From Alphaproteobacteria bacterium (GTDB lineage Bacteria; Pseudomonadota; Alphaproteobacteria; SMXP01), in the NCBI GenBank assembly GCA_021774995.1, contig JAJFIM010000142.1, forward strand, positions 1 through 5,001: a stretch of DNA of 5,001 nt, given 5' to 3'. The first letter of the stretch is position 1, and the number at the start of each line of letters is the position of its first letter. Positions 1 to 4,126 of the stretch are shown here, piece by piece. The notes beneath the pieces were generated by a model that was given only the letters and a program-made list of their open reading frames with translations, searched no databases and had not been told where the DNA came from. The translations under genes were made by a program, and so were the position numbers.

Positions 1-111
1 ATTCCGTGAACGCCCATAAACCCCCAAAACCCCGAGAGACGAGTTCACCAGTCAAGGTTATGGAGATCCGCTAAATAGAGAGATGGAGTTTAAGTGTGGC
101 AGCCCGAGAAA

Positions 112-129
112 GCACACCATATGATGTGC
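112..129. repeat. Imperfect 18-bp palindrome
   Basis: GCACACCATATGATGTGC pairs with its own reverse complement at 8 of 9 base pairs. The outer arms GCACA/TGTGC are perfect and the centre is CATATG. It could be a binding site for a dimeric regulator, or part of the end of the possible mobile-element remnant that follows. There is no T-run after it, so it is not an intrinsic terminator. It lies more than 200 bp from the nearest start codon, which weakens an operator role for the response regulator gene. Confidence 0.3.
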
Positions 130-182
130 CATCCCCCTTAACGGACACCAAGTTTAGACTTATGGGAGGCGGGAAGCAATAG
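122..182 (+). mobile_element. Possible decayed insertion-sequence end (IS3-like)
   Basis: The stretch begins TGATGTGCCATCCCCC, continues with AACGGACACC (141-150), and has an ATG at 162 followed by a purine-rich, Arg/Lys/Gln-coding stretch that hits TAG at 180. A TG-initial terminus with a C-run and a GGACACC block just before the first transposase frame is a layout I associate with IS3-family left ends. No transposase frame survives and no matching right end or target duplication is visible, so at most this is a solo relic. Chance resemblance is a real possibility. Confidence 0.22.
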
Positions 183-271
183 TTTTCGTTCATATCTTCT
201 CAACGCTTTACGGGGAATATGCGGCTCTTCGCTAACGGCGCTGCGGCGCTTTGACCCACCTGGGGCGCTTC

Positions 272-286
272 TTAACATTCTTTAAC
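272..286 (+). promoter_or_regulatory. TTAAC direct repeat, CtrA-like site
   Basis: Two TTAAC pentamers (272-276 and 282-286) are separated by 5 bp, one helical turn apart. The alphaproteobacterial cell-cycle regulator CtrA binds TTAA-N7-TTAA; here the spacing is N6, one base short. The second copy overlaps the proposed -35 element of the response regulator promoter, a common position for CtrA activation sites. The match is suggestive only, because TTAAC half-sites occur often by chance. Confidence 0.3.
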
Positions 287-311
287 TCTAAGCAATTACA
301 GTGTTTTTAAT
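282..311 (+). promoter_or_regulatory. Candidate sigma-70 promoter of the response regulator gene
   Basis: A -35-like TTAACT (282-287, 4 of 6 matches to TTGACA) is followed after 18 bp by a -10-like TTTAAT (306-311, 5 of 6 matches to TATAAT). Transcription would start near 318, leaving a leader of about 25 nt before the ATG at 344. A weaker alternative -35 is TTGACC at 251-256, but it has no good -10 at the right distance. The assignment is by eye only. Confidence 0.35.
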
Positions 312-343
312 CTTGCTGCATTAAAAAGCGGGCCTGCGTTTCC

Positions 344-862
344 ATGACGAAAAAAGTACAGATTCCTGTCGATTTAGCCGCCAACAGCATGTTGATTATC
401 GATGACAACGAAAACGCGCGGCGGATAATCGAGGCCATTTTGCGGTCGTGGGTTGTCAAGGAGATCCGCAAAGCCGGCAATGGCGCGGAAGGTTTGGAGA
501 TTCTGAAAAATTGGGTCCCGGATTTGATCATTTCAGATTGGAATATGCGCCCAATGGATGGGGGGGCGTTTTTAAAACGCTTACGCCATGTCGATAATGG
601 CGATTTGGGTAAAACGCCAGTGTTGGTTGTAACGGCGCATTCCAGCGGACCCGTCGTCAAATCGGCGCTGCGCGCGGGCGCCAATCAGATCATTGTGAAG
701 CCCATCGTCCCGGCTATTTTGTATGCGCGCATTGTGTGGACGCTGCAAGATGAGCGGCCTTTCACGCAATCCGGCGATCATTTTGTGCTCACGCCCCCAC
801 ATAGTGCGGCCTCTTCTGCGGAGCAAAATGAGCCGGAGAATGAGGCGTGGATGGTGGATTGA
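344..862 (+). CDS. Single-domain response regulator (CheY-like receiver)
   Basis: This 172-residue protein is a receiver of a two-component or phosphorelay system that accepts phosphate from a histidine kinase or phosphotransferase. The receiver domain spans about residues 16-135. The acidic pair is D20-D21 in LIIDDNENARR, the phospho-acceptor is D65 in SDWNMRPMDG, and the switch and catalytic residues are T97 and K119-P120. Residues 136-172 form a polar, probably disordered tail with no DNA-binding or enzymatic domain, so output must be by protein-protein contact. The product is predicted to be cytoplasmic. The ATG at 344 has no clear Shine-Dalgarno sequence. The ATG at 389 (residue 16) would still encode a full receiver, so the start is uncertain. 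No kinase gene is adjacent, making it an orphan here. A G7 run at 560-566 lies just after the phospho-acceptor codon. The family call is secure; the pathway is unknown. Confidence 0.93.
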   Translation: MTKKVQIPVDLAANSMLIIDDNENARRIIEAILRSWVVKEIRKAGNGAEGLEILKNWVPDLIISDWNMRPMDGGAFLKRLRHVDNGDLGKTPVLVVTAHSSGPVVKSALRAGANQIIVKPIVPAILYARIVWTLQDERPFTQSGDHFVLTPPHSAASSAEQNEPENEAWMVD

Positions 863-886
863 CGCGTTAAATTTGGGGGGATTCTC

Positions 887-915
887 TGGACGCGCCTCTT
901 AGGCAATGTCATAGT
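887..915 (+). promoter_or_regulatory. Weak candidate promoter of the NDUFA12-mlaD run
   Basis: TGGACG (887-892, 4 of 6 to TTGACA) and CATAGT (910-915, 4 of 6 to TATAAT) are separated by 17 bp in the 116-bp gap between the response regulator gene and the NDUFA12-family gene. Transcription would start near 922, just upstream of the 12-bp palindrome at 925-936. Both hexamers are mediocre, so this is only the best candidate in the gap. Confidence 0.22.
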
Positions 916-924
916 CCGCCCAGA

Positions 925-936
925 TCTTGATCAAGA
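925..936. repeat. Perfect 12-bp palindrome in the leader of the NDUFA12-family gene
   Basis: TCTTGATCAAGA is identical to its reverse complement and lies 42 bp upstream of the ATG at 979, downstream of the best candidate promoter. That would suit an operator for a dimeric regulator. A palindrome of this length can also occur by chance, and no second copy is seen in the window. Confidence 0.25.
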
Positions 937-978
937 ATCGCAAGCTTTGACAAGCGGTGCGTATCCCGTGGGGGTCAA

Positions 979-1386
979 ATGGGCGTATTGACGAAAATTT
1001 TTACGTGGTGGAATGGCGCCACGATCGGCACCTTGCTCTATATCATGCGCAAAGGCGCGTTTGTGGGCGAAGATAAGCAGGGCAATAAATTCTATCAGGA
1101 AAAGTCGCCGAAAAACGGACAAGCCCGGCGCTGGGTTGTTTATAACGGCACCGCGGAAGCGTCGCGCATTTCGCCCGATTGGCATGGCTGGCTGCATTAC
1201 ACCTTTGATGCGCCGCCCACAACGGCCCCTTTTTCAAGCCATACGTGGGAAAAACCCCATATCCCCAATGTGACGGGAACGCCCTATGCCTATCACCCCC
1301 AGGGCTCTTTGGCGGGAGAGGAAGAACGGCCGCACGCAACCGGCGACTATGAGGCCTGGAAACCGAACGATGGCGCGGCTGTTTAA
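979..1386 (+). CDS. NADH:ubiquinone oxidoreductase accessory subunit, NDUFA12 family (17.2 kDa-like)
   Basis: This 135-residue protein belongs to the family of mitochondrial complex I subunit NDUFA12 (B17.2). In Alphaproteobacteria it is a supernumerary subunit bound to the peripheral arm of the proton-pumping NADH dehydrogenase, on the cytoplasmic face of the inner membrane. Family hallmarks are visible in order: an aromatic N-terminus with a WWNG motif (residues 10-13), GxKFYQ-like GNKFYQE (35-41), RRWVVYNG (50-57), EASRISPDWHGWLHY (60-74), WEKPHIPNVTGTP (90-102) and ATGDYEAWKP (120-129). The length suits the bacterial family. The ATG follows a G-rich Shine-Dalgarno-like stretch (970-974). 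It heads a closely spaced plus-strand run, with mlaD starting 62 bp downstream. The other complex I genes are not in the window. It could be mistaken for the paralogous assembly factor NDUFAF2, but the conserved motifs and length fit the subunit better. Confidence 0.93.
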   Translation: MGVLTKIFTWWNGATIGTLLYIMRKGAFVGEDKQGNKFYQEKSPKNGQARRWVVYNGTAEASRISPDWHGWLHYTFDAPPTTAPFSSHTWEKPHIPNVTGTPYAYHPQGSLAGEEERPHATGDYEAWKPNDGAAV

Positions 1387-1448
1387 GGGCCGGCGGACAG
1401 TGCAGTAACCGGGATTTTACCGATCCTTGAGCAATAAGGCGATCGCTT

Positions 1449-1910
1449 ATGAAAAACGATGTTCTGGAAACAACCCTGGGGGCCGTCGTTATTCTGATCG
1501 CCGTGAGCTTCTTTGGCTACACGTATGTGCGCACCGATAGCGGACCGTCGTCCGGCTATGAACTCACCGCGCGTTTCAGCCGGGTGGACGGCATCGCGCC
1601 GGGCAGCGACGTGCGCATGTCAGGCATCAAGGTTGGCGCGGTTTCATCGCAATATCTGGACCCCACCACATATATGGCTGTGGTCAACCTCGTCATCCGC
1701 GATGACGTTGAATTGCCGGACGATTCTTCCGTCAAAATTACGTCGGAGGGCCTGCTTGGCGGTAATTATCTCAATCTTGAGCCCGGCGGGAGCGATGATA
1801 TGCTGGCCGATGGCGATGAAATTCTCTTCACCCAGGGCTCCATCGACCTTATGAGCCTGATTGGTCAGGCGATTTTTGCGGTTGGCAACGATTCCGACGA
1901 AGAAAACTAA
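1449..1910 (+). CDS. mlaD: Outer-membrane lipid asymmetry maintenance protein MlaD (MCE domain)
   Basis: MlaD is the membrane-anchored periplasmic subunit of the MlaFEDB phospholipid transporter, which moves lipids between inner and outer membranes through a hexameric MCE ring. This protein has 153 residues. A short N-terminal segment is followed by one transmembrane helix (about 8-27), then the MCE domain (about 37-113). Typical motifs are FSRVDGIAPGSDVRMSGIKVG (start 43), LPDDSSVKITSEGLLGGNYL (89-108) and LEPGG (110-114). A C-terminal segment around SIDLMSLIGQAIF (131-143) is the amphipathic or hydrophobic helix expected to line the ring pore. The ATG at 1449 has AAGG at 1436-1439. The permease (mlaE), ATPase (mlaF) and periplasmic carrier (mlaC) genes are not here, so the partners must be encoded elsewhere. 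The length is ordinary for short MlaD proteins. Confidence 0.92.
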   Translation: MKNDVLETTLGAVVILIAVSFFGYTYVRTDSGPSSGYELTARFSRVDGIAPGSDVRMSGIKVGAVSSQYLDPTTYMAVVNLVIRDDVELPDDSSVKITSEGLLGGNYLNLEPGGSDDMLADGDEILFTQGSIDLMSLIGQAIFAVGNDSDEEN

Positions 1911-1934
1911 AAACCGTTTTTGCCGTGCATTTCG

Positions 1935-1941
1935 AAAAGGA
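1935..1941 (+). promoter_or_regulatory. Ribosome binding site deciding the methyltransferase start
   Basis: AAAAGGA lies 8 bp upstream of the in-frame TTG at 1950. It is the only good Shine-Dalgarno match near the gene's 5' end and favours TTG 1950 over TTG 1920. An ATG at 1943 is out of frame, lies too close to this site, and its frame closes after about 30 codons. Confidence 0.5.
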
Positions 1942-1949
1942 CATGGGTT

Positions 1950-2726
1950 TTGTCAAACGCGGATCGGGCGGCGCAAACTGGGTGCGATCAGACATGGAAC
2001 GCGCAAGACTATGCCGGGCAAGCGGGCTATGTCGCTGAGTTAGGGCGCCCCGTCATTGACCTGCTCAAGCCCAAAGCGGGGGAGCGCATTCTGGACCTTG
2101 GATGCGGGGACGGCAGGTTAAGCGGCGCCCTGGAGCAGAGCGGGGCGCGTGTGCTGGCTTGTGATTCCAGCCCGGACATGGCGGCCCAAACGCGCGCCAT
2201 TGGCGTTGAAGCCCGCGTGCTCGATGGGCAAGCGCTTCCCTTTGATGAGGAATTCAACGCCGTCTTTTCCAATGCCGCGCTTCATTGGATGAAGGATGGG
2301 CAAGCGGTCATTGAGGGTGTTCACCGGGCGCTTATTTCCGGCGGGCGGTTTGTGGGCGAGTTTGGGGGCTTTGGTAATATCGCCGCTATTACGGCCGCCA
2401 TCACGGCTGTCTTGAACGCCCATGGACTGAACGGCGCGGGCCTCAATCCTTGGTTTTTCCCCACCAAAGACGCCTACCGCGCGCTCCTTGAGGGCGCCGG
2501 GTTTAAGGTGGAGAGGATTGATTTGTTCGCGCGCCCAACCCTTTTGCCGCAAGGGATGAAAAACTGGCTGGATATGTTCGGCCAAGCGTTTTTTCTCCCC
2601 ACGGGTGATCTGTCTGATCGTCTGAAAGATGATGTGATAACAGCATTGCAGCCGGTTTTACGCGATGGGGAAGGGCGCTGGTGGGCCGATCATGTTCGCC
2701 TTCGTTTTGCCGCCTTTAAGAATTAG
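1950..2726 (+). CDS. Class I SAM-dependent methyltransferase, substrate unknown
   Basis: This is a Rossmann-fold methyltransferase of the Methyltransf_11/25 type, resembling the trans-aconitate methyltransferase-like group. Numbering from the TTG at 1950 (258 residues), motif I is ILDLGCGDGRLS (47-58), the acidic residue contacting the SAM ribose is D72 in ACDSSPDM, motif II lies around DGQALPF (92-98), and NAALHW (108-113) is the motif IV region. GGRFVGEFGG (131-140) follows. The C-terminal half, with PWFFPT and a basic, Trp-rich end, would shape the substrate pocket. There is no signal peptide, so it should be cytosolic. TTG 1950 is chosen because AAAAGGA (1935-1941) sits 8 bp upstream; an in-frame TTG at 1920 lacks such a site. 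Conserved-looking sequence begins at TWNAQDYA (15-22). It lies 39 bp after mlaD and 15 bp before the DUF2155 gene, suggesting cotranscription. The substrate cannot be read from the sequence. Confidence 0.88.
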   Translation: MSNADRAAQTGCDQTWNAQDYAGQAGYVAELGRPVIDLLKPKAGERILDLGCGDGRLSGALEQSGARVLACDSSPDMAAQTRAIGVEARVLDGQALPFDEEFNAVFSNAALHWMKDGQAVIEGVHRALISGGRFVGEFGGFGNIAAITAAITAVLNAHGLNGAGLNPWFFPTKDAYRALLEGAGFKVERIDLFARPTLLPQGMKNWLDMFGQAFFLPTGDLSDRLKDDVITALQPVLRDGEGRWWADHVRLRFAAFKN

Positions 2727-2741
2727 GGGGATAGACTTCCC

Positions 2742-3527
2742 ATGAGCAAGTCACCGAAGGTCAGGCGTATGAGGGTTCTTCCGATGAACAGTGTCACAAA
2801 GATCGGTTCGGCTGCGGTCTGTTTTCAGATTTTCGCGCTGGGAGTAACGGCTTTGGGCTGGGCGCAAGAAGGCCCGCCCGCTTCCGATGAGCAGACAGAA
2901 GAAACGCTTCTGGAGGAAGAGGCAAGCAATCCCGGTTTTGAAGTTGTTCCGCCGTCGCAAGAAGGCGCCATTTCAATTCTTCCCCTGGAGGAAATGCCAG
3001 CGGAACCTCAAGAAGACCCGGCAGCCGTCATCCCGGATGCCGGGGTAGAGGACACTCAGCCTGACAGGCCGCCGGAAGGGGCGCCCGGTTTTGCTCCGTT
3101 GCAAGATGAAACAGAAAACCTCGCCCCGCCGCCCGCATTACCGCCTTTCACGTCTCCTGCGCGCTCTGAATCATCTGAGGACGTCCCTCAAGAGCCGCTG
3201 AGCTACCGGGAAGTCACGGTTCGCGCGCTTGAAAAAGTAACCGCGCGCACAGAGGACATCGTGATACCTATTGGCGAAACGGTGACGTTCAAAACCATCG
3301 ATATAACTTTGAGAACATGTAATAAGCGCCCGCCGGAAGAGCCGCCTGAAACCACGGCTTTTTTAGAGATTACTGAAGAGAAATCCGATGGGGAAATCAT
3401 CAAATATTTTACCGGTTGGATGTTTGCCTCCAGCCCGGCGCTCAACGGTCTGGAGCATCCCGTCTATGACGTCTGGGTGATTGATTGCAAGATTTCCGAC
3501 CCAGTCCCGCCCGTTGGCATTGAGTAA
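2742..3527 (+). CDS. Secreted DUF2155 domain protein with Pro/Glu-rich linker
   Basis: This 261-residue protein has an alphaproteobacterial domain of unknown function. Residues 1-41 look like a Sec signal peptide: basic n-region, hydrophobic core about 21-39 and a probable cut after A41 (GWA|QE), placing the mature protein in the periplasm. Residues 43-152 are low complexity, rich in Pro, Glu and Ala, and probably disordered. The DUF2155 domain follows (about 155-252), with VTARTEDIVIPIGET (166-180), an LRTC motif (C193), GWMFASSP (225-232), LNGLEHPVYDVWV (234-246) and a second cysteine, C249. C193 and C249 could form a disulphide. The ATG at 2742 follows a G-run (2726-2730). An internal ATG at 2784 has GAGGG 8 bp upstream and would give a more typical 27-residue signal peptide, so it may be the true start. 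The 3' end overlaps aat on the opposite strand by 64 bp. The function is not known. Confidence 0.85.
   Translation: MSKSPKVRRMRVLPMNSVTKIGSAAVCFQIFALGVTALGWAQEGPPASDEQTEETLLEEEASNPGFEVVPPSQEGAISILPLEEMPAEPQEDPAAVIPDAGVEDTQPDRPPEGAPGFAPLQDETENLAPPPALPPFTSPARSESSEDVPQEPLSYREVTVRALEKVTARTEDIVIPIGETVTFKTIDITLRTCNKRPPEEPPETTAFLEITEEKSDGEIIKYFTGWMFASSPALNGLEHPVYDVWVIDCKISDPVPPVGIE
2771..2775 (+). promoter_or_regulatory. Ribosome binding site supporting an internal start of the DUF2155 gene
   Basis: GAGGG lies 8 bp upstream of the in-frame ATG at 2784. Starting there removes 14 residues and leaves a compact n-region (MNSVTK) before the hydrophobic core. It competes with the ATG at 2742, which has a G-rich stretch at 2726-2730 about 11 bp upstream. 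Confidence 0.4.
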
Positions 3528-4114
3528 AAGTCGGCCTTCGCCAATATAGAATCTGACAGGATGGATTTGTACTCCGCGCGCGGCACTTCGATGGCGCCAA
3601 ATTGCTGCAAGTGCGTGGAGATGAACTGCGTGTCGAGAAGGCTATACCCCCCAGCTTTTAACCGGGCGACAAGATGCACCAGCGCGACTTTACTTGCATC
3701 AGTTTGGGAGCTGAACATGCTTTCGCCAAAAAAAGCGCCGCCAATGGAAACGCCGTAAAGTCCACCACACAGCTCTCCGCCCCGCCAGCATTCAACACTG
3801 TGTGCAAAGCCATGGTCAAAAAGCTCCGAATAAAGTTGAATGATTTGATCGTTGATCCAGGTGCTCATACGCCCCGCGACGGGTTTTGAACATTCAAGTA
3901 CGCATTGTTGAAAAGAAGTGTCTATGCGTATTTGATATATATCTTTTTTAACGGTGCGCTTGAGGCGCTTAGGAATGTGAAATCGGTCTAGAGGAAGGAT
4001 GCCCCGGTGTTCTGGATTTACCCAGAAGAGCGAAGGGTCATGCCGGTCTTCGGACATCGGAAAGATGCCGTTGGCATAAGCATTCAGCAACTCATGCAGC
4101 GTGATATTTTTCAC
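3464..4114 (-). CDS. aat: Leucyl/phenylalanyl-tRNA-protein transferase
   Basis: Aat transfers Leu or Phe from aminoacyl-tRNA to proteins with N-terminal Arg or Lys, creating N-degrons recognised by ClpS and degraded by ClpAP. It acts in the cytoplasm. The 216-residue product shows the family landmarks: AYANGIFPMSE (12-22), LFWVNPEHRGILPLDRFHIP (29-48), TWINDQI (85-91), HSVECW (105-110), GGLYGVSIGGAFFGESMFS (117-135), DASKVALVHLVARLKAGG (139-156) and LLDTQF (159-164). E131, D161 and Q163 match the positions of catalytic or substrate residues known in the E. coli enzyme. The start is GTG, with GGAG 7 bp upstream, 12 bp after the accC stop, so translation is probably coupled to accC. The C-terminal tail, about 25 residues beyond the conserved core, is the part overlapping the 3' end of the DUF2155 gene. 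Confidence 0.95.
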   Translation of the reverse strand: MKNITLHELLNAYANGIFPMSEDRHDPSLFWVNPEHRGILPLDRFHIPKRLKRTVKKDIYQIRIDTSFQQCVLECSKPVAGRMSTWINDQIIQLYSELFDHGFAHSVECWRGGELCGGLYGVSIGGAFFGESMFSSQTDASKVALVHLVARLKAGGYSLLDTQFISTHLQQFGAIEVPRAEYKSILSDSILAKADFYSMPTGGTGSEILQSITQTS

Positions 4115-4126
4115 GCTGTAACTCCA

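Larger units (their letters stand above)
1..343. other. Intergenic region without a convincing gene
   Basis: No open frame here is long enough or has a recognisable product. The only short frames are a 13-codon one from ATG 84 and a 28-codon one from GTG 96 to the TAG at 180-182; neither has a clear ribosome binding site. The stretch begins with C-rich sequence (about 13-33), then has an 18-bp imperfect palindrome (112-129), a stretch resembling an insertion-sequence end (122-182), three copies of GGCGCT (237, 245, 264) and a promoter-like segment (272-311). A gene tail from the left, stopping near 19, cannot be excluded but cannot be identified. Confidence 0.6.

Noticed and set aside
13..33. 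C-tracts resembling a C4A4 repeat or a quadruplex on the minus strand
   Set aside because: Only three tracts are present and they do not repeat further, so neither a repeat array nor a four-tract quadruplex is supported.
96..182. 28-codon frame beginning with GTG
   Set aside because: There is no convincing ribosome binding site, no recognisable product, and it runs through the palindrome and IS-like end.
307..684. 125-codon minus-strand open frame
   Set aside because: It lies opposite the response regulator, whose intact receiver motifs show the plus strand is coding; the minus-strand product has no recognisable motif.
947..952. Perfect TTGACA as a -35 element
   Set aside because: A -10 at normal spacing would fall in the G-run just before the ATG at 979, where there is no match.
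1513..1854. 113-codon plus-strand open frame in a different frame from mlaD
   Set aside because: It is a frame shadow of mlaD: rich in Cys, Trp, Arg and Ala with no domain, while the mlaD frame carries the MCE motifs.
2118..2585. 155-codon minus-strand open frame
   Set aside because: It is antisense to the methyltransferase gene, which has clear SAM-binding motifs; the product has no recognisable domain and no ribosome binding site was evident.
3514..3543. Inverted repeat TTGGC/GCCAA near the convergent gene ends as a terminator
   Set aside because: The 5-bp stem encloses about 20 bases and has no adjacent T-run on either strand.
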